Assembly (NCBI GenBank): GCA_964390295.1
Contig: CAYMHR010000008.1
Location: 1-54,560 of the forward strand
Length of the DNA: 54,560 nucleotides
Direction: 5' to 3'
Source: RGIG3009 sp964390295
GTDB taxonomy: Bacteria; Bacillota; Clostridia; Oscillospirales; Acutalibacteraceae
In this document: positions 32,695 to 40,986 of the stretch, one piece after another
Numbering within the stretch: the stretch's first letter is position 1
How the letters are laid out: every line of letters starts with the position of its first letter
Program-made: the position numbers and the translations under genes
Notes under the pieces: generated by a model
Databases searched by the model: none
The model's input: only the letters and a program-made list of their open reading frames with translations
Told to the model about the DNA's origin: nothing

Positions 32695-33725
32695 ACCGCA
32701 CCGTCCCACGCGGGCAACGAATCCGCCATCACACGCAACAGACGACACGCCTCCTGTACGTCTTTTTCATCCAGCTCGCACCGCGGCGAATGAATATAGC
32801 GACACGGCAACGACACCGTTGCCACACGCGCCCCGGCAGCCGCCTTTTGCAAGGAGCTGGCATCGTTACCACCGGCGATCACCGTTTTCGGCTGTACGCC
32901 AATACCGTGTTCCTCCGCCAAACGGAACAGTTCATCGTATAACGGCTTATCGTATACCGTACCACGATCCATAAACGATAATACTGCACCGCTGCCAACG
33001 CGGCACACCTGCTTTTCACAAGGGGTACCGAAAATGTCCGACGCCGTGGTCGTCTCGACTGCGACAGCAATCTCCGGCTGTACGGAAAACGCCACACAAG
33101 CGGCCCCGCGCGAGCCGACCTCCTCCTGTACGGTAAACGCCAACGTTACGTCATATTCCGGCTGCGTTTGCGCCAATACCAGCAACAACGCACATCCGGC
33201 ACGATCGTCCAGGGCTTTTGCCAAAAAGCGATGGTCTCCCAGCGCAGTAGCCTCCTCCGCAAACAGAACGGCGTCGCCAATCCGTGCCACCGTCTCCGCC
33301 TCTTCGCGAGACGACGCACCCATATCAATCCGCAGGGAATCGATCGGCGGAATTTTCGTTTTTTCCTCACCGTGGCATTGATGCGTTGCCTTTCCGCCAA
33401 TCACACCAACGTGTCCGTTGACGGTTACTCGCCGCGCAAACAGCACCTCCGGCCGAATCCCCCCCACCGTAGCAAAACGCAAATAGCCATCCTCGGTAAT
33501 ACCGGTCACCACGCCGCCCACTTCGTCCATGTGCGCAGCAAACAGCACCTTATGTGGTGCACGGTGTCTCCCCTGCAACTCCACAATCAGGTTACCCAAA
33601 CGATCGGTGTGCACGTTCCGTACCGTCGGCAAGGAACCAAGCTTTTCCTGCAATGCGTCGCGCACCGCGTTTTCGCGACCGGAAATACCGGGAAGCGCAC
33701 ATAACTGTAAAATGCCGTCACGCAT
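32691..33725 (-). CDS. M42 family metallopeptidase (copy 2)
   Basis: A 344-residue glutamyl-/leucyl-aminopeptidase-type enzyme of family M42. Metal and catalytic motifs: AHMDEVGG, KALDDRAG, VQEEVGSRG, the AVETTTASD segment and a C-terminal RYIHSP. It probably forms large TET-type oligomers that trim peptides in the cytosol. It overlaps the next M42 gene upstream by 8 nt; the two are diverged paralogues in tandem. Confidence 0.9.
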   Translation of the reverse strand: MRDGILQLCALPGISGRENAVRDALQEKLGSLPTVRNVHTDRLGNLIVELQGRHRAPHKVLFAAHMDEVGGVVTGITEDGYLRFATVGGIRPEVLFARRVTVNGHVGVIGGKATHQCHGEEKTKIPPIDSLRIDMGASSREEAETVARIGDAVLFAEEATALGDHRFLAKALDDRAGCALLLVLAQTQPEYDVTLAFTVQEEVGSRGAACVAFSVQPEIAVAVETTTASDIFGTPCEKQVCRVGSGAVLSFMDRGTVYDKPLYDELFRLAEEHGIGVQPKTVIAGGNDASSLQKAAAGARVATVSLPCRYIHSPRCELDEKDVQEACRLLRVMADSLPAWDGAV

Positions 33726-34740
33726 CGGTACGCACCGTCCCTTCCCGTATCTGTGCCGCTATCAGGCGCGCTACTGCCTCAATATCCTTCAAATCGACCA
33801 CCTCGGTCGGCGTATGCATATACCGGAGCGGAATCGACAGCAACGCGGTCGGGACACCCTCGCGCACCACGCTGATCTTGTCGGCATCGGTACCGGTTGA
33901 GCTGCCCATCACTTCATATTGAAGTGAAATCTCCTCTTTCTCCGCCAAACGGCGAAGCCGATCGGTTAAGTCTTCGTCCAAGACGGGAGATATTCCCAGC
34001 ATGACACCGCCGCCTAGGATACCGCACTGCGCCGGATCAGCGTCCGGCGTATGAGAAAAACTCACATCCGTAGCGATTGCCGCATCCGGATGAATGGCGA
34101 AGGTCGCCGGAGCGGCACCACGCGTGCCGACCTCCTCCTGCACGGAAAACAACACCGCCACGTGGCAGGCGCGTTCGCTGTTCCGAACCAACTCCAAGGC
34201 CCGAAAAATAGCCGCCACGCCGGCGCGATCATCCAACGCCTTGGCGCAAACGCGATCGCCTAACAAGCAATCAAAATGCGGCGCAAATACGGCTCGCGTT
34301 CCAACCGGAACACGATCGCGAACCAGTTTGGCATGTAAACCGACGTCGATTCCCCGTTCTTCGGTAGTTAAAAGTTTGTTTCCCTCGCCGGCCAAATGAG
34401 GCGGTGTCGAGCAAAACACGCCCGGCAACGGCGGCTCGCACAGCACGACCACCTCGGCGGCCGCCAACGTGCGTTCGTCGATACCACCGCAGGAAGAAAC
34501 GCGCAAAAAACCGTCGTCCGTCACGCCGGTTACCACAAAACCAATCTCATCTAAATGCGCTTCCAGCAAAAGTGTCGGTGCCACGTCAACGGTCGCCGGT
34601 ACCACGCCCCACACGTTTCCCAAACGATCCGTATGAACCTGCGGTACGTATTCGGACAACCGTTCTGCCACCAGTGCGCCAACCTGTGACACACCATTGA
34701 CTCCGGCCGCCTCACACAAAGCTTTTAGCAATTCCTGCAT
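33718..34740 (-). CDS. M42 family metallopeptidase (copy 1)
   Basis: A 340-residue M42 aminopeptidase with EAHLDEIGFVVTG, KALDDRAGVAA, VQEEVGTRGAA and RYMHTP: the same active-site plan as its downstream neighbour but clearly diverged. It starts 2 bp after the murD stop, with GGAGT inside the murD 3' end, so translation is coupled to murD. Confidence 0.9.
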   Translation of the reverse strand: MQELLKALCEAAGVNGVSQVGALVAERLSEYVPQVHTDRLGNVWGVVPATVDVAPTLLLEAHLDEIGFVVTGVTDDGFLRVSSCGGIDERTLAAAEVVVLCEPPLPGVFCSTPPHLAGEGNKLLTTEERGIDVGLHAKLVRDRVPVGTRAVFAPHFDCLLGDRVCAKALDDRAGVAAIFRALELVRNSERACHVAVLFSVQEEVGTRGAAPATFAIHPDAAIATDVSFSHTPDADPAQCGILGGGVMLGISPVLDEDLTDRLRRLAEKEEISLQYEVMGSSTGTDADKISVVREGVPTALLSIPLRYMHTPTEVVDLKDIEAVARLIAAQIREGTVRTDA

Positions 34741-34742
34741 CG

Positions 34743-36116
34743 TTACAACAACTCCTGCACCAGTTTTTTGAAGTGATTACCACGTTCCTCGAAATTCTTA
34801 TACATATCAAAGCTGGCACTAGCAGGCGATAAAAATACAATATCCCCTTGCCGTGCCAATCGGTCGGCAGTAGCCACGGCTTCCTCCATAGACGTCACCC
34901 GTGTGATCGGCAACGTGGTATCGCGCTTCAGCACCGTCTCGATCACCGGTGCCGTAGCGCCCAACAAGATCGCATGCTTCACCGTCCTGGCCGCTACCGG
35001 TCCCAACGGATCGTACGGAATATGCTTATCGTAGCCGCCGGCAATTAAAATCACCTTGCGGTCAAACGCTTCCAACCCGGCAATGGTACGTGACGGACTA
35101 CTGCCGATCGAATCGTTGTACCAGCGGACTCCTCCACGCTCACGCACCAGCTCACATCGATGCGCTACGCCGCCGAACGTGCGAGCGTACGCCGCCATCA
35201 CCTCCACCGGAACGGTGCCATAGGTAGCGGCAAACGCGGCTAAATAGTTTTCAATATTGTGCACACCGTGAATGAGGATTTCCGACGCAGGAAGCACCGG
35301 AGTCGTAACGGAACCGTCGGTAACGTACAGCACGCCGTCATCGCCAAGATAAGCGCCACGTTCCACCGGATGCCGCCGTGAAAACCACCAAATCTCACCC
35401 CGGCAAGCGTCGGCAAACGCCGCCGTGTGCACATTATCAGCATTCAGCACGGCACGGTCACCGGTGCGCTGATATGCCACCAAATTGCGTTTGGCTTCAA
35501 TATATTCCTGCATATCCGTGTGCCAATCCAAGTGGTTGGGAGCTACGTTCGTAACTACTGCCACCGAAGAGCTTTGCGTCATGCGCGTCAACTGAAAGCT
35601 AGACAGCTCTACCACAGCCGTATCCGTCGGAGACACCCGATCGATCAACGGCAGCATCGGGTTGCCAATGTTGCCGCCAAGATGCACGGTCTTCCCGGCT
35701 TTTTCCAGCAATCCGGCAATCACCGTGGTTGTCGTGGTTTTACCATCGGAGCCGGTCACCGCATAAATCGGTGCCGGGCACAGCTCGAAAAACAATTCCA
35801 TTTCCGATGTTACCGGAATCCCGGCGGCACGTGCCGCCTCAAATTGCGGAAGATACGGCTTCATGCCCGGTGTGCGAAGAATCAGCGAAGCCGTGCTCAC
35901 ATAATCTAAATACGTTTCCCCCAAGCACAGCGTCACACCGATCTCTGCCAGCTCATCGGCAACCGAGCCCAACTGCTCGCGCGAGCGACGATCGCACGCC
36001 AAAACCTGTGCACCATGTTCCGTCAACTGATGAATCACCGAGAGATTGTTATGCCCGATACCGCAAACCGCGACGCGTTTGCCGCAAATCGATCGAAAGA
36101 ACTCCTCGTATTGCAT
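34743..36116 (-). CDS. murD: UDP-N-acetylmuramoyl-L-alanine--D-glutamate ligase
   Basis: A 457-residue Mur ligase that adds D-Glu to UDP-MurNAc-L-Ala in the cytosol. The ATP loop is VTGSDGKTTTTT, followed by GGNIGNP, VELSSFQL and NHLDWH, all MurD signatures. Start ATG 36116 is chosen because GAGGGG lies upstream; earlier in-frame codons fall inside the DUF368 gene. It lies 7 bp after DUF368 and 2 bp before the first M42 gene. Confidence 0.95.
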   Translation of the reverse strand: MQYEEFFRSICGKRVAVCGIGHNNLSVIHQLTEHGAQVLACDRRSREQLGSVADELAEIGVTLCLGETYLDYVSTASLILRTPGMKPYLPQFEAARAAGIPVTSEMELFFELCPAPIYAVTGSDGKTTTTTVIAGLLEKAGKTVHLGGNIGNPMLPLIDRVSPTDTAVVELSSFQLTRMTQSSSVAVVTNVAPNHLDWHTDMQEYIEAKRNLVAYQRTGDRAVLNADNVHTAAFADACRGEIWWFSRRHPVERGAYLGDDGVLYVTDGSVTTPVLPASEILIHGVHNIENYLAAFAATYGTVPVEVMAAYARTFGGVAHRCELVRERGGVRWYNDSIGSSPSRTIAGLEAFDRKVILIAGGYDKHIPYDPLGPVAARTVKHAILLGATAPVIETVLKRDTTLPITRVTSMEEAVATADRLARQGDIVFLSPASASFDMYKNFEERGNHFKKLVQELL

Positions 36117-36123
36117 ACCATCA

Positions 36124-37053
36124 TCACCCCTCATCGGAAAACCGCGACAAAAACGAAATACCGGCAAATCCGGCCAAGGCCGTTATCACCGATGCCACAG
36201 CAGTCAACAGCCAGTACGTCACGTCGGCTTCCATCTGCAGGGCGGGAACGACAATATCCACGGCAATATCCGCCAACGAACCCACCACGAATCCCAAAAT
36301 CATGCAATAGGTCTGATGTGGGAAACGTTGCATCGTCCATTCCAACGGCCGGGTAATTAACAAAACGCCAATCAGTGTGGAAATACCCAACAGCGCGATG
36401 AAGGTAATCGCTTCACCCAGCCCGGCCGAGCTCACCGCATTACCGTGACCAAACCAGTATTGTAACAGGGACTTCGCCCACAGCACGACCGTTTGAATCG
36501 CACCCGTCAGCGTGCCGTAAATGCCAAGCACCAACAGCATGTGCGAGGTGCTGATGCCGGGAAGCACCAGCGCCAGCGCCACGACGATGCCGGCCAGTAG
36601 CCAAATCAGCAGACTGACCACGTCCAAGTCCGTCGTCGAAGGCATCAATCCCTGCGGCAACTGCCCAATACCCAAAACGATTGCGAGTCCCAGCAGAATG
36701 TAGATCGCCGAGGAAACCGAAAACCGTGAAGCGCGCGTTTGGCGATACAGCGCCGGCACACCGCCGACGATCGCGCCCAGGAAAAACAGCGACACCGGAA
36801 TGGGAAAAGTCTCCAACAGCCAGCCAATCACCGATGCCAGTGCCACGAAGCCCAGCACGGCACCGGCGCAGAATTTCAGCAAGAACAGCAGATTTTTCTT
36901 CGGCGCTTTTCCAAAATGACTGATCGAAGCGATCAGCTGATTATACACGCCCAGCAAAATGGCCATGGTGCCGCCGCTGACACCGGGTACCGTCATCGAT
37001 GAACCGATGAGAAAGCCCTTGAACGGAACCAACCACGACTTACGTATTTTCAT
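36124..37053 (-). CDS. DUF368 membrane protein (PopT-type undecaprenyl-phosphate transporter)
   Basis: A 309-residue membrane protein with about eight or nine helices. The N-terminal signature PGVSGGTMAILLGVYN and the internal repeat LVLPGISTSHMLLVLGIYG mark DUF368. Members have recently been identified as PopT, which returns undecaprenyl phosphate across the membrane. Location directly before murD fits a cell-wall precursor role. GGAG precedes the ATG and a promoter lies at 37082-37110, so it heads the seven-gene operon. Confidence 0.88.
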   Translation of the reverse strand: MKIRKSWLVPFKGFLIGSSMTVPGVSGGTMAILLGVYNQLIASISHFGKAPKKNLLFLLKFCAGAVLGFVALASVIGWLLETFPIPVSLFFLGAIVGGVPALYRQTRASRFSVSSAIYILLGLAIVLGIGQLPQGLMPSTTDLDVVSLLIWLLAGIVVALALVLPGISTSHMLLVLGIYGTLTGAIQTVVLWAKSLLQYWFGHGNAVSSAGLGEAITFIALLGISTLIGVLLITRPLEWTMQRFPHQTYCMILGFVVGSLADIAVDIVVPALQMEADVTYWLLTAVASVITALAGFAGISFLSRFSDEG

Positions 37054-37081
37054 CGAGATGCACTCCTTTCAAACAGTTTTT

Positions 37082-37110
37082 ATTATACACCGCCAAACGA
37101 AGTTTGTCAC
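37082..37110 (-). promoter_or_regulatory. Promoter of the DUF368-murD operon
   Basis: Minus-strand GTGACA (37110-37105), 17-bp spacer, TATAAT (37087-37082), about 28 bp before the DUF368 start and divergent from the next promoter. Confidence 0.6.
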
Positions 37111-37130
37111 CCCTATTTTGACTTTTTCTG

Positions 37131-37159
37131 TTGCACACTTCGTCAAAAAGCGGTATACT
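37131..37159 (+). promoter_or_regulatory. Promoter of the HD-protein/rlmD unit
   Basis: TTGCAC (37131-37136), 17-bp spacer, TATACT (37154-37159), 28 bp before the ATG. Confidence 0.6.
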
Positions 37160-37187
37160 GATAGAAAGTAGAAAGGATGTGCCGTCT

Positions 37188-37772
37188 ATGACCGCCCGTG
37201 AAAGATTTATTGAGCTTTATCAACGACATATTCACCGTGAAGGTGCCGATAAGCTGTTGGAATACCTCGACTCCAAAGCCAGTGATTTTTTCACGGCACC
37301 GGCCAGCACAAGGTTTCACAGCGCTTATGAGGGGGGCTTAGTTGAGCACAGTCTCAACGTATACGACTGCCTGCGTCATTATCTGGATCGCCCCCGCATG
37401 AAGGAGACCTACGGTCTGGAATACAGCGATGAAAGCATCGCGATCGTATCCTTGCTTCACGACCTTTGTAAAGTCAATTGTTATAAACCGGGGACGCGCA
37501 ACGTGAAGGATGAAAACGGAAAATGGAAAACCGTGCCCACCTACGAATTTGACGACAAGCTACCGTACGGACACGGGGAAAAATCGGTATATATTTTGTC
37601 GGGATACATGCGCCTAACACGGGAAGAAGCCTTCGCTATCCGCTATCACATGGGCTTTGCCGGAACCGAGGACAGTCGCAACGTCGGCAATGCGTTTGAA
37701 GCGTTTCCGCTGGCATTGGCGCTGTCGGTTGCCGATATGGAAGCTACCTATTACGTGGAGGATCAGCCATGA
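37188..37772 (+). CDS. HD-domain phosphohydrolase-like protein
   Basis: A 194-residue soluble protein with an HD motif: EGGLVEHSLNVYD supplies the first His, VSLLHDLCKVN the HD pair, and RYHMGF a later His. Starts at ATG 37188 after AAAGGATG. It overlaps the following methyltransferase gene (ATGA). Substrate is unknown; the best label is hydrolase by fold. Confidence 0.82.
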   Translation: MTARERFIELYQRHIHREGADKLLEYLDSKASDFFTAPASTRFHSAYEGGLVEHSLNVYDCLRHYLDRPRMKETYGLEYSDESIAIVSLLHDLCKVNCYKPGTRNVKDENGKWKTVPTYEFDDKLPYGHGEKSVYILSGYMRLTREEAFAIRYHMGFAGTEDSRNVGNAFEAFPLALALSVADMEATYYVEDQP

Positions 37773-38944
37773 GCCAATCTTCGCAAAAGCCACTGCCCCG
37801 TTGTCCGCTGTCACGCAAGTGCGGCGGATGTCAACTGCAAAACATGGATTACCCACGCCAACTGAAATACAAGCAGGAAACCGTCGTCTCCTTGCTTGGT
37901 AAATACGGCCACGTCCGGCCCATTCTCGGTATGGACTTTCCTTACCATTACCGCAACAAGGTACAGGCGGCTTTTGGCTTGACACGCGGCGGCGAGGTCG
38001 TTTCCGGTGTCTACCAATCCAGCTCTCACCGCATCGTCAAGGTAAATTCCTGCCAGATCGAAGACCCCACCGCCGACCGCATCATCGTCACCATTCGCGA
38101 CCTGTTGCCCGATTTCGGTATTTTGCCGTATAACGAGAACAGTCGCCGTGGCTTTTTGCGGCACGTGCTGGTGCGCCGCGGCTTTGCCAGCAATCAGGTT
38201 ATGGTCGTACTGGTAGGTGCCACTCCCCTGTTCCCCATGAAGAAGAAATTCACCGAAGCGTTGATTCGGCTTCATCCTGAAATCACCACGGTGGTATTGA
38301 ATATCAATGCCAAGCAAACCAGTATGCTGCTGGGTGAACGGGAGGAAGTGCTATTCGGACGCGGCTATATTGAGGACACACTTTGCGGATGCACTTTTCG
38401 CCTCTCACCACGGTCGTTTTATCAAATCAACCCTTCCCAAACCGAGCGGCTCTATCGCACCGCTCTGGAAATGGCCAAACTAAAAAAGACCGATCGCGTG
38501 TTGGACGCTTACTGCGGTGTCGGCACCATCGGAATCGTCGCCGCCAGTCAGGTGGAACAGGTGGTTGGTGTTGAATTGAACGGCGATGCCGTGCGCGACG
38601 CCCGTATCAATGCGCGGCGAAACTCCTTAAACAATATTGCCTTTATTCAGGCAGATGCCGGCGAATACATGGTGGAGCTTGCACAAAGCGGCGAAGCGGT
38701 CGACGTAGTATTGATGGACCCGCCGCGCGCCGGCAGCGACAAAGCGTTTTTGCAATCGTTGCTGACGTTGGCTCCGTCGCGAGTCGTTTACATCTCCTGC
38801 AACCCCGAAACGCAGGCGCGCGACTTGCGCACGCTCACCCACGGCGGCTACCGCGTTACGGCAATCCAACCCGTCGATATGTTTCCGCACACGGCACATA
38901 TTGAGTGCGTGTGCTTGCTATCGAGAAAAGGAAACAATGTTTAA
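37769..38944 (+). CDS. rlmD: 23S rRNA (uracil-C5)-methyltransferase, RlmD/RumA type
   Basis: A 391-residue TrmA/RlmD-family enzyme. N-terminal cysteines CPLSRKCGGCQ plus a later Cys near residue 95 fit the [4Fe-4S] site. The SAM motif is VLDAYCGVGTIGI; the catalytic Cys is in YISCNPETQARDL, and MDPPRAG is the DPPR loop. There is no N-terminal TRAM domain, as in many shorter Firmicutes members. ATGA-coupled to the HD gene. Which uracil is modified (747 or 1939) cannot be told. Confidence 0.88.
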   Translation: MSQSSQKPLPRCPLSRKCGGCQLQNMDYPRQLKYKQETVVSLLGKYGHVRPILGMDFPYHYRNKVQAAFGLTRGGEVVSGVYQSSSHRIVKVNSCQIEDPTADRIIVTIRDLLPDFGILPYNENSRRGFLRHVLVRRGFASNQVMVVLVGATPLFPMKKKFTEALIRLHPEITTVVLNINAKQTSMLLGEREEVLFGRGYIEDTLCGCTFRLSPRSFYQINPSQTERLYRTALEMAKLKKTDRVLDAYCGVGTIGIVAASQVEQVVGVELNGDAVRDARINARRNSLNNIAFIQADAGEYMVELAQSGEAVDVVLMDPPRAGSDKAFLQSLLTLAPSRVVYISCNPETQARDLRTLTHGGYRVTAIQPVDMFPHTAHIECVCLLSRKGNNV

Positions 38945-39016
38945 CTAAATTGTCAAGCAAACACACAAGCTTGAAACTTCAACACCGGATAGTAAATAAG
39001 CATTTGGAGCGAGAAA

Positions 39017-40795
39017 ATGGGAAAAGAATTATTTGACAATATACCAAGCAAGGTAGCCGACCTATTATCTGATGTTAAAAACGGAAGGATTGGCCCGCCC
39101 GACCTGCAACGTCCTTTTGTATGGAAGGACAACAAGGTCCGTGAGCTGCTCGATTCAATGATGAAGGGATATCCTATCGGCTACGTCATGCTTTGGGCAT
39201 CTCCGGATGATTATGAAAACACAGATTATATTGGCAAAAACGATAAAATGTATAAGCGTCCAGACGATTTGGTGATTGACGGTCAGCAACGCTTAACTGC
39301 GTTGTTGGCCGCAATGTACGGAGTAACCATCAAGGACAAAAACTATAAGGAAAGAAAGGTTCGCATTTCTTTTAACCCTTTAACACGTGAGTTTGCAGTG
39401 TGGACACAGGCTTACGAAAGAAATCCTGGATGGATTAGTGAAATCAGCAATGTGTTTGCGGCAGACCAGGAACATAACATTTCAAAGTTTAGAAAAGCAT
39501 ATATCAAAACCGCCAACGATGGCCGCACAAAGAATAATGAACCCAAACTGACAGAAGATGAAGAAGATATTATCGAAGAAAATATCAACGATCTGCTGAA
39601 TCTTGGCATCTATTCATTACCTACGTTAAAAATCAATTCAAAGGCGGACGAAGAGGATGTTGCCGATATCTTTGTCCGTGTAAACTCCGGCGGACAAAAC
39701 CTTACCGAAAAAAACTTTATTGAAACACTTATTGCTGTTTACGATAACGACGTCCACGATAAGATTAATAAATTTTGTGCTGACTCAAGAATTGCTGCAG
39801 ACGGTACGTCGTTTAATCCGATATTGCAGGTTGACCCTTCACACCTTATTCGAATGACAGTTGGTGTAGGATTCAGACGAGCACGCTTGCGCTATGCTTA
39901 CATGTTACTTCGTGGTAAAAATCTCAAGACCGGTGAAATCACGCAGAACGTTCGTGAAGAAAATTTGAATACGTTCAAAGAATCTTTAGATATTGTTACC
40001 AACCTCAACAACTGGCATGCTTTTATGAATTTGTTTGCCTCCGCTGGTTATGTAAGAGGCAATTTGGTTGCTTCATCCAACGCGGTAGTATTTAGTTACG
40101 TTTTATACCTCATCGGAAAGTACGATTACAAAGTACCTTCTGTAGAACTTCAGAAGATTATTCGTAAGTGGATATTTATGTCTACCATCACCGGATTTTA
40201 TACAGGCTCTACAGAATCAGAAGTTGAAAAGCAATTTGCGGATTTAAGAGATATACATAACGCAGATGAGTTCATAGCGTATCTTAATTCCGTGATTACT
40301 AACCGCTTTACAGACGACTACTTTGAATATTCATTACCGGCCGAATTGAACAGTTCATCTGCAACGTCACCAGCTTGGTATGGATACGTCGCGGCGATTA
40401 ACGTCCTTGGAACGCCCATGCTGTTTAGCACAACACCTTTATCGCAGTATTTTGTATTAGGTACAAGCGGAGATAAAAAAGCCGTGGATAAGCACCATAT
40501 CTTTCCAAAACATTATCTTGAAAGCATTGGATATGATAACAATCGTGATAGAAACCAGATCGCAAACTTTACCTATCTGGACTATGCTACAAACATCGAT
40601 ATCTCGGATGCACCTCCAACAGAATATGTTGGTAGATATCGTGAAAAGCTTGGAGAAGAAGGATATAAACTCGCTTGTATTCAAAATGCATTGCCGGAAA
40701 ATTTCGAGCAGTTACCTTACCCTGAATTCTTAAGTCAGAGAAGATTGCTAATGGCTCGGATTGTGAAAAAAGCTTATAACGAGTTGAATAAGTAA
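39017..40795 (+). CDS. DUF262/HNH protein, GmrSD-like defence nuclease
   Basis: A 592-residue protein. The N-terminal DUF262 (ParB-like NTPase) domain holds PPDLQRPFVWK and VIDGQQRLTALLAA; the IDGQQR motif at 87-92 is the family signature. The C-terminal part contains DKHHIFPKHYL (491-501), an HNH motif of the DUF1524 type. Together they form the GmrS-GmrD arrangement of type IV, modification-dependent restriction enzymes and of stand-alone antiphage proteins. The gene is visibly AT-richer than rlmD and ligA beside it, with no partner gene, suggesting horizontal gain. GGAGCGAG precedes the ATG. Target unknown. Confidence 0.85.
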   Translation: MGKELFDNIPSKVADLLSDVKNGRIGPPDLQRPFVWKDNKVRELLDSMMKGYPIGYVMLWASPDDYENTDYIGKNDKMYKRPDDLVIDGQQRLTALLAAMYGVTIKDKNYKERKVRISFNPLTREFAVWTQAYERNPGWISEISNVFAADQEHNISKFRKAYIKTANDGRTKNNEPKLTEDEEDIIEENINDLLNLGIYSLPTLKINSKADEEDVADIFVRVNSGGQNLTEKNFIETLIAVYDNDVHDKINKFCADSRIAADGTSFNPILQVDPSHLIRMTVGVGFRRARLRYAYMLLRGKNLKTGEITQNVREENLNTFKESLDIVTNLNNWHAFMNLFASAGYVRGNLVASSNAVVFSYVLYLIGKYDYKVPSVELQKIIRKWIFMSTITGFYTGSTESEVEKQFADLRDIHNADEFIAYLNSVITNRFTDDYFEYSLPAELNSSSATSPAWYGYVAAINVLGTPMLFSTTPLSQYFVLGTSGDKKAVDKHHIFPKHYLESIGYDNNRDRNQIANFTYLDYATNIDISDAPPTEYVGRYREKLGEEGYKLACIQNALPENFEQLPYPEFLSQRRLLMARIVKKAYNELNK

Positions 40796-40935
40796 AGGCG
40801 AATGGACGCTTCCAATGCAAAAACAGTTTTGCGATAACCCACATGACAAGTTGCATATACGATTAGTTGCAAATAATTACCAACGCTAACGCAACACCCC
40901 CATGGAAACCGTATGCCCGCTTTCAAAAAGCAATA

Positions 40936-40983
40936 AACAACTGCCGTTTTGTCAAAAGCTCTTCTGACAAAACGGCAGTTGTT
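40936..40983 (-). terminator. 19-bp hairpin terminator between the DUF262 gene and ligA
   Basis: 40936-40954 and 40965-40983 are perfectly complementary (19 bp, 10-nt loop). On the minus strand a T-containing tract (TATTGCTTTTTG) follows, so it ends ligA transcription 3 bp after the stop; it may also stop the convergent DUF262 transcript. Confidence 0.8.
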
Positions 40984-40986
40984 CTA

